DNA from: Cellulomonas cellasea
GTDB lineage: Bacteria > Actinomycetota > Actinomycetes > Actinomycetales > Cellulomonadaceae
Reading direction: 5' to 3'
DNA length: 64,000 nucleotides
NCBI RefSeq assembly: GCF_006538745.1
Contig: NZ_BJLR01000019.1
Coordinates: 212,046 to 276,045, forward strand
The position numbers and the translations under genes were made by a program. How positions within the stretch are numbered: position 1 is the stretch's first letter; each line of letters begins with the position of its first letter. Of this stretch, positions 47,418 to 55,737 are shown piece after piece. The notes under the pieces were generated by a model. It was given only the letters and a program-made list of their open reading frames with translations. It made no database searches and was not told the DNA's origin.

Positions 47418-48353
47418 ATGGCCCGCATCTACGACGACGCGACCCAGCTCATCGGCAACACCCCGCTGGTCCGGATCAACAAGCTGACCGAGGGCGCCGG
47501 CGCGACCGTGGTCGGCAAGCTCGAGTTCTACAACCCGGCCAGCTCGGTCAAGGACCGCATCGGCGTGGCGATCATCGACGCCGCCGAGGCGTCCGGCGAG
47601 CTGCCCGCGGGCGGCACGATCGTCGAGGCCACGTCCGGCAACACCGGCATCGCGCTCGCGTTCGTCGGCGCGGCCCGCGGGTACAAGGTCGTCCTGACGA
47701 TGCCGGAGACCATGTCGAAGGAGCGCCGGGCGCTGCTGCGCGCGTACGGCGCCGAGCTCATCCTGACGCCGGGCTCCGAGGGCATGAAGGGCGCGGTCAA
47801 CCGCGCGAACGAGATCGCCGCGGAGCGCCCGGGCGCGGTGCTCGCGCGCCAGTTCGCGAACGCCGCCAACCCGGCGATCCACCGCGCCACGACCGCCGAG
47901 GAGATCTGGGCGGACACCGACGGCAAGGTCGACATCTTCGTCGCGGGCATCGGCACCGGCGGCACGATCACGGGCGTCGGCCAGGTGCTCAAGGAGCGCA
48001 ACCCCGACATCCAGGTCATCGCGGTCGAGCCGGAGGAGTCGCCGATCCTCAACGGCGGCCAGCCGGGGCCGCACAAGATCCAGGGCATCGGCGCGAACTT
48101 CGTCCCCGAGATCCTCGACACCTCGGTCTACGACGAGGTGATCGACGTCAACGCCGAGACGGCCGTCGAGTGGGCGCGCCGCGCGGCGAAGGAGGAGGGG
48201 CTCCTCGTCGGCATCTCCTCCGGCGCGGCGCTGTACGCCGCCGTCCAGGTCGCCAAGCGCCCCGAGAACGCCGGCAAGCTGATCGTCACGATCATCCCGT
48301 CGTTCGGCGAGCGCTACCTGACGTCGATCCTCTACGCCGACCTGCTGGACTGA
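47418..48353 (+). CDS. cysK: Cysteine synthase (O-acetylserine sulfhydrylase)
   Basis: 311 aa fold-type II PLP enzyme that makes cysteine and acetate from O-acetylserine and sulfide. PLP lysine in [11 protein letters not shown] (near 44), substrate loop TSGNTG, phosphate loop [10 protein letters not shown] and the C-terminal GISSGAA are intact. Length and text are of the CysK1 type. ATG after GAGGACGAC. Two bases separate it from cysE, so the enzymes of the cysteine synthase complex are co-expressed. Confidence 0.96.
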   Translation: MARIYDDATQLIGNTPLVRINKLTEGAGATVVGKLEFYNPASSVKDRIGVAIIDAAEASGELPAGGTIVEATSGNTGIALAFVGAARGYKVVLTMPETMSKERRALLRAYGAELILTPGSEGMKGAVNRANEIAAERPGAVLARQFANAANPAIHRATTAEEIWADTDGKVDIFVAGIGTGGTITGVGQVLKERNPDIQVIAVEPEESPILNGGQPGPHKIQGIGANFVPEILDTSVYDEVIDVNAETAVEWARRAAKEEGLLVGISSGAALYAAVQVAKRPENAGKLIVTIIPSFGERYLTSILYADLLD

Positions 48354-48355
48354 CC

Positions 48356-48940
48356 GTGCCGTCGCTCACCCGTTTCCTCGGCGTCCTGCGGGAGGACCTC
48401 GACGTCGCGCGCCGGCGCGACCCCGCGGCCCGCTCCGTCGTCGAGGTCGCCCTCGGCTACCCCGGGGTGCACGCGGTGTGGGCGTACCGGCTGTTCCACC
48501 GCATGTGGCGCGAGCCCGGCCTGAGGCTGCCCGCGCGTCTGCTCTCGCAGGCGACGCGGGCAGCCACGGGCATCGAGATCCATCCCGGCGCACGGCTCGG
48601 ACGCCGGCTGTTCATCGACCACGGCATGGGGGTCGTCATCGGCGAGACCGCGGTCGTGGGCGACGACGTCGTGCTGTTCCACGGCGCGACGCTCGGCGGC
48701 CGCACGATGCGCGTCGGCAAGCGCCACCCGACGCTCGGCAACGAGGTCGTGGTCGGCGCGGGCGCGAAGATCCTCGGTCCGGTGTGGATCGGGGACGGCG
48801 CGCAGATCGGCGCGAACGCCGTCGTCGTCAAGGACGTGCCCGCCGGGTCCGTCGCGGTCGGCGTCCCCGCCGAGGTGCGACGCCGGCCCGCCGCCTGGAC
48901 GACCGAGGAGATCGTCGACGACCCCGCGATCTACATCTGA
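48356..48940 (+). CDS. cysE: Serine O-acetyltransferase, short EpsC type
   Basis: 194 aa. A short helical N-terminus (about 1-60) and a left-handed beta-helix with hexapeptide repeats: [41 protein letters not shown] and [17 protein letters not shown]. His residues of the active site (IDHGMG, RHPTLG) are present. Makes O-acetylserine from serine and acetyl-CoA. GTG start follows the cysK stop at once. The C-terminal Ile (YI end) is what binds CysK in the synthase complex. Confidence 0.95.
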   Translation: MPSLTRFLGVLREDLDVARRRDPAARSVVEVALGYPGVHAVWAYRLFHRMWREPGLRLPARLLSQATRAATGIEIHPGARLGRRLFIDHGMGVVIGETAVVGDDVVLFHGATLGGRTMRVGKRHPTLGNEVVVGAGAKILGPVWIGDGAQIGANAVVVKDVPAGSVAVGVPAEVRRRPAAWTTEEIVDDPAIYI

Positions 48941-48989
48941 CCGCACCCCCGGCGCCCCGCTGCGCCGCCGCGACGCATCCGTCCCGCCC

Positions 48990-49019
48990 TGCGCGCGCCT
49001 GACCTGCGCGCGCCTGACC
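48990..49019. repeat. Two perfect 15-bp tandem units
   Basis: TGCGCGCGCCTGACC at 48990-49004 and 49005-49019, with a degenerate third unit, between cysE and the LLM gene. Confidence 0.85.
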
Positions 49020-49093
49020 TGCACCCTCCCGACCTGACAGACTCCTCCCCGGGCGCGACGAGGCGCCCGCACGAGGCAGGGACGAGGGACGCG

Positions 49094-50122
49094 ATGCGAC
49101 TGGGTTACCACACCGGCTACTGGTCGGCGGGTCCGCCGCAGGGCGCGCAGGAGGCCGTGCTCGCGGCCGAGGAGCTCGGCTTCGACTCGGTCTGGACCGC
49201 CGAGGCGTACGGGTCGGACGCGCTCACACCGCTCGCCTGGTGGGGAGCCCGGACCTCGCGTATCCGGCTGGGCACCGCGATCGCGCAGATCTCGGCGCGC
49301 ACCCCGACCGCCGCGGCGATGGCCGCGCTCACGCTCGACCACCTGTCGGGCGGGCGGTTCACGCTCGGGCTCGGGGCGTCCGGGCCGCAGGTCGTCGAGG
49401 GCTGGTACGGCCAGCCGTACCCGCGCCCGCTAGCCCGCACGCGCGAGTACGTCGACGTCGTCCGGCAGGTCCTCGCCCGCGAGGCGCCCGTCACGTACGA
49501 CGGCGCCTTCTACCAGCTGCCGCTCCAGGGCGGCGCGGGGCTCGGCAAGGCGCTGCGGTCGACCGTGCACCCGCTGCGCGCGGACCTTCCGGTCCACCTC
49601 GCCGCCGAGGGTCCCAAGAACGTCGCGCTCGCGGCGGAGATCGCGGACGGGTGGCTGCCGCTGTTCTACTCGCCGCGCATGGACGGGACCTACCGCGAGC
49701 TGCTCGCGGACGGCTTCGGGCGGCGCGGCGCGGGCCGGCGTGCCGTCGAGGAGTTCGAGGTGACCGCGACGGTGCCGGTCGTGCTGGACGACGACGTCGA
49801 GCGGGCCGCCGACCGGGTCCGGCCGTTCATCGCGCTGTACGCGGGCGGCATGGGCGCCAAGGGCGCGAACTTCCACCGCGACGTGCTCGACCGGCTCGGG
49901 TACGCCGACGCGTGCGACGAGATCCAGGCGCACTTCCTCGCGGGCGACAAGGCCCGCGCGACGGCGGCCGTGCCGCTCGAGCTCGTGCAGGACGTCGCGC
50001 TCGTCGGGCCGGCCGAGGAGATCCGCGACCGGCTGCCGTCGTGGCGGAGCACCGCGATCACGACGCTGCTCGTGCAGGCGGACCCGCGCACCCTGCCGCA
50101 GATCGCCGCTCTGCTCGCCTGA
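49094..50122 (+). CDS. LLM-class F420-dependent oxidoreductase, Rv3520c-like
   Basis: 342 aa TIM-barrel enzyme: MRLGYHTGYW, LGFDSVWTAEAYGSDALTPLAWWGARTSRIRLGTAIAQISARTPT in character, LSGGRFTLGLGASGPQVVEGWYG and HLAAEGPKNVALAAEIADGWLP. These blocks fit the TIGR03559/Rv3520c group of F420 enzymes rather than SsuD alkanesulfonate monooxygenase, although both are LLM proteins. It lies between cysK-cysE and the sulfonate importer on the same strand, so an involvement in organosulfur use is worth considering. GAGGGA precedes the ATG. Confidence 0.87.
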   Translation: MRLGYHTGYWSAGPPQGAQEAVLAAEELGFDSVWTAEAYGSDALTPLAWWGARTSRIRLGTAIAQISARTPTAAAMAALTLDHLSGGRFTLGLGASGPQVVEGWYGQPYPRPLARTREYVDVVRQVLAREAPVTYDGAFYQLPLQGGAGLGKALRSTVHPLRADLPVHLAAEGPKNVALAAEIADGWLPLFYSPRMDGTYRELLADGFGRRGAGRRAVEEFEVTATVPVVLDDDVERAADRVRPFIALYAGGMGAKGANFHRDVLDRLGYADACDEIQAHFLAGDKARATAAVPLELVQDVALVGPAEEIRDRLPSWRSTAITTLLVQADPRTLPQIAALLA

Positions 50123-50230
50123 CCCCCGCGCGGCACAGCGCCGCAGGTCGCACGCGCGGAGCCGCCCACCGAGCCCGTCTGCCGACGCCACCCGAGCGGG
50201 TGATGTCGGCAGCGGCATGCCCGGACCGGG

Positions 50231-50260
50231 TTGGCCGAGGGGCCTGAAGGGCGCTACTGT
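50231..50260 (+). promoter_or_regulatory. Promoter of the sulfonate operon leader
   Basis: TTGGCC (50231-50236), 18-base spacer, TACTGT (50255-50260). Downstream, GTGTCC (50287-50292) and GGACAC (50301-50306) form an inverted repeat with an 8-base spacer, either an operator or an RNA hairpin before the leader ORF. Confidence 0.6.
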
Positions 50261-50333
50261 CGGCCCGTTCCCACTGTGTGGGCAGGGTGTCCCAGAATGT
50301 GGACACCATCCGACGGCGACGAGAGGCAGGCCC

Positions 50334-50426
50334 GTGGCGCACCGCACCATGCCCGTCCCGTCGCGCGTCGCCGCGACGAGCTGTCGCGCGTGCTGTTGTC
50401 CGCAGCCGCACCGCAGCCGCGCCTGA
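50334..50426 (+). CDS. Cysteine-rich leader peptide upstream of the sulfonate operon
   Basis: 30 codons from GTG, with Cys at 17, 20, 21 and 22 (TSCRACCCPQ), after GAGAGGCAGG. It is unrelated in sequence to the cysK leader except for the Cys cluster and the Arg-rich character, which argues for selection on the codons rather than on a protein product. Stops 137 bases before ssuB. Confidence 0.78.
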   Translation: MAHRTMPVPSRVAATSCRACCCPQPHRSRA

Positions 50427-50563
50427 CGGGTCCGCCCGCCCAGACCCTCCCGGTCCCCGACCGGACGCGCCCCGCCGGTGCACCGCCCGCAGCTCCCCCG
50501 CATGCAGGCACCGGCCGGCCCTCAGCCACGCACCGGAGCCCGCGCCCGACCTCCAGGACGGCC
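50427..50563 (+). promoter_or_regulatory. Attenuator-like leader between the Cys peptide and ssuB
   Basis: C-rich stretch with two hairpins: CCGGTC/GACCGG (50450-50464) and GCCGGTGC (50474-50481) with GCACCGGC (50508-50515). The second could be in competition with the first. No gene. Confidence 0.5.
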
Positions 50564-51418
50564 ATGGCCCTCACCTCCCCCCTCGCGAGCCGCACGCCCG
50601 GCACCGCGGGAGCCCACCCCGTCGCGCTGCGCGGCGTCGGCCGCACGTTCCCGACCGCCGCAGGGCCGCGCGTCGTGCTGCACGACGTCGACCTCGAGCT
50701 CACCCCGGGCGAGATCGTCGCGATCATCGGTCCCTCGGGCTGCGGCAAGTCGACGCTCCTGCGTCAGGTCGCGGGGCTCGACGTGCCGGACGCCGGCGAG
50801 ATCCTGCTCGACGGCAGCCCCGTCGCGGGCGTCGACACCCGCACCGCGGTCGCGTTCCAGGAGCCCCGGCTGCTGCCGTGGCGCACGCTCAGCCAGAACG
50901 TCGCGCTCGGCCTGCCGCGCGGCACCGAGCGGCCGGCGGGCGCCCGTCGCGTCGCCGAGCTGCTCGACCTCGTCGGGCTCTCCTCGTCCGCGGGCCTGCG
51001 CCCCCGGCAGGTTTCGGGCGGCATGGCGCAGCGCGCGTCCCTCGCCCGGGCGCTCGCCCGCAACCCCGGGGTGCTCCTGCTCGACGAGCCGTTCGGCGCG
51101 CTCGACGCCCTGACCCGGCTCAAGATGCAGGACCTCCTGCTCGAGATCCACGCGGCCGAGCCGACGACCGTGCTGCTCGTGACGCACGACGTCGAGGAGG
51201 CCCTCTACCTCGCCGACCGGGTCGTCCTGCTCACGACGCTCGCAGCAGCGGCGCCCGGGACGGGCTCGGTGCGCTCGGTCATCCCCGTGCCGGGGATGCG
51301 GCCGCGCGACCGCGCCGACCACGTGCTCGCCGAGCTGCGTGCCGACCTGCTCGAGGGCCTCGGCGTGCCGACCCACCACCGCACCCCCGGCGACCCGGAC
51401 CTGCACCACTCCATCTGA
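50564..51418 (+). CDS. ssuB: Aliphatic sulfonate ABC transporter ATPase
   Basis: 284 aa. GPSGCGKST (Walker A), FQEPRLLPWRTL (Q-loop, SsuB-like), VSGGMAQR (signature), LLLDEPFGALDALTR (Walker B) and VTHDVEEALYLAD (H-loop) are present. The RLLPWRTL and DALTRLKMQ text is typical of SsuB/TauB. ATG with AGGA eight bases upstream. Powers SsuC. Confidence 0.9.
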   Translation: MALTSPLASRTPGTAGAHPVALRGVGRTFPTAAGPRVVLHDVDLELTPGEIVAIIGPSGCGKSTLLRQVAGLDVPDAGEILLDGSPVAGVDTRTAVAFQEPRLLPWRTLSQNVALGLPRGTERPAGARRVAELLDLVGLSSSAGLRPRQVSGGMAQRASLARALARNPGVLLLDEPFGALDALTRLKMQDLLLEIHAAEPTTVLLVTHDVEEALYLADRVVLLTTLAAAAPGTGSVRSVIPVPGMRPRDRADHVLAELRADLLEGLGVPTHHRTPGDPDLHHSI

Positions 51419-51475
51419 GCCCCCGCTCACCCCCCACCGCGCCGTCCCCCCGGCGCACCACCCGAGAGAGAGACC

Positions 51476-52525
51476 ATGAAGATCCGTACCGCACTGCCCG
51501 CCGCCGCCCTCGTCACCGTGCTGGCCACGAGCGTGCTGAGCGGCTGCGTCTCGGGCGAGGGCGCCGCCGCCGAGCCCGAGGACGCGGGCACCCCGGCCGC
51601 CGACGCCGGCTGGAGCGACACCCAGCTGACCCTCGACTTCGCGACGTACAACCCGCTGAGCCTCGTCATCAAGGAGCAGGGCTGGATCGAGGAGACCCTC
51701 GGCGACGACGTGACCGTCACCTGGGTCCAGTCGGCCGGCTCGAACAAGGCCAACGAGGCCCTGCGCGCCGGTGCGGTCGACGTCGGCTCGACCGCCGGGT
51801 CCGCTGCGCTGCTCGCCCGCGCCAACGGCTCGCCGATCAAGGTCATCGACATCTACTCCCAGCCCGAGTGGGCCGCGATCGTCGTCCCCGCGGGCTCGGA
51901 CATCACCGACGTGAAGCAGCTCGCCGGGAAGTCGGTCGCCGCGACCAAGGGCACCGACCCGTACTTCTTCCTGCTGCAGGCGCTCGAGGAGGCCGGCGTC
52001 CCGCTCGCCGACGTCGAGGTGCAGAACCTCCAGCACGCCGACGGCAAGGCAGCCCTCGAGAACGGCAGCGTCCAGGCGTGGTCCGGGCTCGACCCGCTCA
52101 TGGCCGCGAGCGAGGCGACCGCGGGCTCGAAGCTGATCTACCGCAACATCGACTTCAACACCTACGGGTTCCTCAACGCGACCGAGCAGTTCCTCACCGA
52201 GAACCCCGACCTCGCGCAGGTCGTCGTCGACGCGTACGAGAAGGCGCGCGCGTGGGCCGAGGAGAACCCCGAGGAGGTCGCCGCGATCCTCGCCGAGGTC
52301 GCCGCGATCGACCCGGCCGTCGCCACGACGGTCATCACCGAGCGCACCAACCTCGCGGTCGACCCGGTCCCGGGCGACGCGCAGCGCGAGGTGCTCGAGG
52401 TCGTCGGCCCGATCTTCGTCGAGTCCGGTGACGTCGCGAGCCAGGACCTCATCGACGACGCGCTCGAGTCGCTCCTCGAGCCGGCGTTCGCCGAGAAGGC
52501 CGACCCGAGCACGATCGCGGACTGA
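51476..52525 (+). CDS. ssuA: Aliphatic sulfonate ABC transporter substrate-binding lipoprotein
   Basis: 349 aa lipoprotein with lipobox LSGC near residue 22. LDFATYNPLSLVIKEQGWIEETLGDDVTVTWVQSAGSNKANEALRAGAVDVGSTAGSAALLARANGSPIKVIDIYSQPE in character is the SsuA/TauA family fold; GKSVAATKGTDPYFFLLQALEEAG follows. Binds alkanesulfonates outside the membrane. GAGAGAGA precedes the ATG. Followed by a very stable hairpin that probably keeps its mRNA more abundant than that of the permease. Confidence 0.92.
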   Translation: MKIRTALPAAALVTVLATSVLSGCVSGEGAAAEPEDAGTPAADAGWSDTQLTLDFATYNPLSLVIKEQGWIEETLGDDVTVTWVQSAGSNKANEALRAGAVDVGSTAGSAALLARANGSPIKVIDIYSQPEWAAIVVPAGSDITDVKQLAGKSVAATKGTDPYFFLLQALEEAGVPLADVEVQNLQHADGKAALENGSVQAWSGLDPLMAASEATAGSKLIYRNIDFNTYGFLNATEQFLTENPDLAQVVVDAYEKARAWAEENPEEVAAILAEVAAIDPAVATTVITERTNLAVDPVPGDAQREVLEVVGPIFVESGDVASQDLIDDALESLLEPAFAEKADPSTIAD

Positions 52526-52531
52526 CCGCGA

Positions 52532-52569
52532 GGAGCCGTCCCCGCGCCGCCCGGCGCGGGGACGGCTCC
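52532..52569 (+). terminator. Strong intra-operon hairpin between ssuA and ssuC
   Basis: GGAGCCGTCCCCGCGCC (52532-52548) and GGCGCGGGGACGGCTCC (52553-52569), perfect 17-bp stem, 4-base loop, seven bases past the ssuA stop. Probably a partial terminator or an mRNA-protecting structure rather than the operon end, since ssuC follows on the same strand with its own AGGAGC. Confidence 0.75.
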
Positions 52570-52630
52570 GCCTCGCGACCTCCGGGCCGCACCGCGCACG
52601 ACCCCCGCACCCGCACCACCAGGAGCACTC

Positions 52631-53575
52631 ATGACGATCCCCGGCAGCCTCGGGACGGGACCGGTGACCGACGACCAGGGTCGCGTGCGCGCTGGCCTGA
52701 ACCCGTTCTCGTCCTCCCCCGCCGCTGACGAGCCCGACCCTGTCCCCGGACGCGGGCGCACGGGCGCGGGCGTCGCCCTCGACGGCGGCTCGCCGGCGCG
52801 CGGGCACCGCCGTCCCGCGCTCGCGCGCGCGTGGGTCCGTGCCGCCCTGGGCGCCGTGCTCCCGCTCGCGCTGCTCGGCGTCTGGCACGCCGTGACGACG
52901 GCCGGGCTCGTGCCGGCCTACCAGCTCCCCGCGCCCGCGTCGGTGTGGACGGCGGCGGTCGACCTCGCCGAGCGCGGGCAGCTCGCGCAGTACACCGCGA
53001 TCTCGACGCAGCGCGTGCTCCTCGGCTTCGCCATCGGCGGGAGCCTCGGGCTCCTGGTCGGCGCGCTCGTCGGGCTCTCGCGTGTCGCGGGCGCCCTGCT
53101 CGCGCCGACGATCGGCGCGGTGCGCGCGGTCCCGTCGCTCGCGTGGATCCCGCTGCTCATCCTGTGGATGAAGATCGGCGAGGAGTCCAAGATCACGCTC
53201 ATCGCGATCGGCGCCTTCTTCCCGGTCTACACGACCGTCGCGGCCGCGCTGCGGCACGTCGACCCGCACCTCGTCGAGGTCGGGCGCGCGTACGGCCTGC
53301 GCGCGGTCTCGCTGTTCAGCCGCGTGCAGCTCCCCGCGGTGCTGCCGTCGATGGTCTCGGGCCTGCGCCTCGCGCTCGCGCAGTCGTGGCTGTTCCTCGT
53401 CGCCGCGGAGCTCATCGCCTCGTCGATGGGGCTCGGGTTCCTGCTCATGGACTCGGGCAACAACGGCCGGATCGACCGGCTCCTGCTCGCGATCGTCCTG
53501 CTCGCCGTGCTCGGGAAGATCACCGACTCGCTGCTCGGCCTCGCCGAGAAGCACCTGCTGCGGAGGTGGTCGTGA
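52631..53575 (+). CDS. ssuC: Aliphatic sulfonate ABC transporter permease
   Basis: 314 aa. A ~65-residue polar N-terminus is followed by six helices; LPAPASVWTAAVDL and the coupling loop TTVAAALRHVDPHLVEVGRAYGL match SsuC/TauC. SMGLGFLLMDSGNNGRIDRLL is the conserved C-terminal block. Stop overlaps the start of the acetyl-CoA synthetase gene. Confidence 0.92.
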   Translation: MTIPGSLGTGPVTDDQGRVRAGLNPFSSSPAADEPDPVPGRGRTGAGVALDGGSPARGHRRPALARAWVRAALGAVLPLALLGVWHAVTTAGLVPAYQLPAPASVWTAAVDLAERGQLAQYTAISTQRVLLGFAIGGSLGLLVGALVGLSRVAGALLAPTIGAVRAVPSLAWIPLLILWMKIGEESKITLIAIGAFFPVYTTVAAALRHVDPHLVEVGRAYGLRAVSLFSRVQLPAVLPSMVSGLRLALAQSWLFLVAAELIASSMGLGFLLMDSGNNGRIDRLLLAIVLLAVLGKITDSLLGLAEKHLLRRWS

Positions 53576-55737
53576 CGACCGGCACCGAGACCGTGACGAC
53601 CCACGCGCGCGAGCGCTCCTACCCCGCGCCGGCGGCGTTCTCCGCCCGCGCGCAGGTCGGCCCGGCCGAGCACGCCCGGCTCGCCGCCGCCGCGGACGCC
53701 GACCCGGTCGCGTTCTGGGAGGACGCCGCGCGCCGGCTGCAGTGGGACACCCCGTGGCACACCGCGCACACGTGGTCGCCCGCGGTCCCCACGAGCGACG
53801 AGCCCGACGCGCCGCTGAGCGTGCCCGAGGCCCGCTGGTTCCTCGGCGGGACGCTCAACGTCGCCGTGAACTGCGTGGACCGGCACGTGGCGGCCGGCCG
53901 CGGCGACAAGGTCGCGCTGTTCTTCGAGGGCGAGCCGGGCGACCGCCGGGCCGTGACGTACGCGGAGCTGCAGCGCGAGGTCGCGCGCGCGGCGAACGCG
54001 CTCACGGCGCTCGGCGTCGGGAAGGGCGACCGGGTCGTCGTCTACCTCCCCGTGCTCGTCGAGACCGTCGTCGTGACGCTCGCGATCGCCCGGATCGGCG
54101 CGATCCACTCGCTCGTCTTCGGCGGCTTCTCCGCCGAGGCCGTGCGGTTCCGGCTCCAGGACACCGGCGCGAAGCTGCTCGTGACGTCCGACGGGCAGTT
54201 CCGCCGGGGCGTCGCGACACCGACCAAGGCGACCGCGGACCAGGCCGCCGAGGGGCTCGGCACGCTCGAGCACGTGCTCGTGGTGCGCCGCACCGGCGAC
54301 GCGACGCCCGACGTGCCGTGGACCGAGGGCCGCGACGTCTGGTGGCACGACGTCGTCGGCGCGGCGAGCGACGTGCACGCGGCCGAGTCGTTCGACGCCG
54401 AGACGCCGCTGTTCATCATCTACACGTCCGGCACGACCGGGCGGCCCAAGGGCCTCGTGCACACCGCCGGCGGGTACCTGACGCAGGCGTCGTGGTCGCA
54501 CTGGCTGCACTTCGACGCGCGCGACGACGACGTGCACTGGTGCACCGCCGACCTCGCGTGGGTCACGGCGCACACGTACGAGATCTACGGCCCGCTCTCG
54601 AACGGCCTGACCCAGGTCATCTACGAGGGCGTCCCGAACGCCCCGCACCGGGAGCGCCACCTCGAGATCATCGAGCGCTACGGCGTGACGGTCTACTACA
54701 CGGCCCCGACGCTGATCCGGACGTTCATGACCTGGTTCGGCGACGACCTGCCCGCCGGGCACGACCTGTCCTCGGTCCGGCTGCTCGGGAGCGTCGGCGA
54801 GGCGATCAACCCCGAGGCGTGGGCATGGTTCCACCGCAACCTCGGCCGCGGCGAGGCGCCGGTCGTCGACACGTGGTGGCAGTCCGAGACGGGCGCGGCG
54901 ATCATCGCGCCCGTGCCCGGGCTTTCGACGCTCAAGCCCGGCTCCGCGACGCGGCCGTCGCTCGGCGTCTCGGCGCGCGTCGTCGACGAGGCGGGCGAGC
55001 GCACCGCGCCGGGCGAGCAGGGGTTCCTCGTGCTCGACCGGACGTGGCCGGGGATGGCCCGGACCATCTGGAACGACCCCGAGCGCTACCGCGACGCGTA
55101 CTGGTCGCGGTACGCCGCGCAGGGCTGGTTCTTCGCGGGCGACGGCGCGCGGTACGACGAGGACGGCGACATCTGGCTGCTCGGGCGGGTCGACGAGGCG
55201 ATCAACGTCTCGGGGCACCTGCTCTCGACGATCGAGATCGAGTCGGCGCTCGTCGCGCACCCGGCCGTGGGCGAGGCCGGGGTCACGGGCGTGCACGACG
55301 CGCTCACCGGGCAGGGCATCGCGGCGTTCGTGGTACCGACGACGCCGCCCGGCCCGGTCGAGGACGTCGCGGCGTGGCAGGCGGCCGGGGCGGCGCTCCG
55401 CGAGGAGCTCCGGGCGCACGTCGCGACGGCCATCGGCCCGATCGCGAAGCCGCGGGACGTCGTCGTCGTCCCCGAGGTGCCCAAGACCCGCTCGGGCAAG
55501 ATCCTGCGCCGCCTGCTCGCGCAGCTGCGCGACGGCGAGACGCTCGGGGACACGACCTCGCTGCAGAACCCGTGGGCGGTGGCGGACATCGCCCGGATCC
55601 TGGGTACCGTGCAGGCGGGCACGCCCGACGCCCCTGCGGCGACCACCCCGCCCGGGACGACGACCGCCCCCGTCACCGCGCCCACCGGCGCGACCGACCC
55701 CCGCACGACCGAGGCCGAGGAGGCCCGCACCGCATGA
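53572..55737 (+). CDS. acs: Acetyl-CoA synthetase (AMP-forming) in the sulfonate/methionine operon
   Basis: 721 aa ANL-family ligase. [19 protein letters not shown] (about 284-302), TWWQSETGA (about 434-442; the Trp limits the acyl pocket to acetate), GDGARYDEDGDIWLLGRVDEAINVSGH in character and the acetylation-type Lys in PKTRSGKILRR (near 642) are all present. About 55 extra C-terminal residues are a Thr/Pro/Ala tail. GTG start with GGAGGTGG overlaps the ssuC stop, and its own stop overlaps metY. CysK and MetY release acetate, so this enzyme may recycle it to acetyl-CoA for CysE and homoserine acetylation. Confidence 0.93.
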   Translation: MTTGTETVTTHARERSYPAPAAFSARAQVGPAEHARLAAAADADPVAFWEDAARRLQWDTPWHTAHTWSPAVPTSDEPDAPLSVPEARWFLGGTLNVAVNCVDRHVAAGRGDKVALFFEGEPGDRRAVTYAELQREVARAANALTALGVGKGDRVVVYLPVLVETVVVTLAIARIGAIHSLVFGGFSAEAVRFRLQDTGAKLLVTSDGQFRRGVATPTKATADQAAEGLGTLEHVLVVRRTGDATPDVPWTEGRDVWWHDVVGAASDVHAAESFDAETPLFIIYTSGTTGRPKGLVHTAGGYLTQASWSHWLHFDARDDDVHWCTADLAWVTAHTYEIYGPLSNGLTQVIYEGVPNAPHRERHLEIIERYGVTVYYTAPTLIRTFMTWFGDDLPAGHDLSSVRLLGSVGEAINPEAWAWFHRNLGRGEAPVVDTWWQSETGAAIIAPVPGLSTLKPGSATRPSLGVSARVVDEAGERTAPGEQGFLVLDRTWPGMARTIWNDPERYRDAYWSRYAAQGWFFAGDGARYDEDGDIWLLGRVDEAINVSGHLLSTIEIESALVAHPAVGEAGVTGVHDALTGQGIAAFVVPTTPPGPVEDVAAWQAAGAALREELRAHVATAIGPIAKPRDVVVVPEVPKTRSGKILRRLLAQLRDGETLGDTTSLQNPWAVADIARILGTVQAGTPDAPAATTPPGTTTAPVTAPTGATDPRTTEAEEARTA

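Noticed and set aside
49094..50122. Annotating the LLM gene as ssuD.
   Set aside because: The sequence blocks fit the Rv3520c/F420 group better and no ssuE flavin reductase is near; kept as a hypothesis only.
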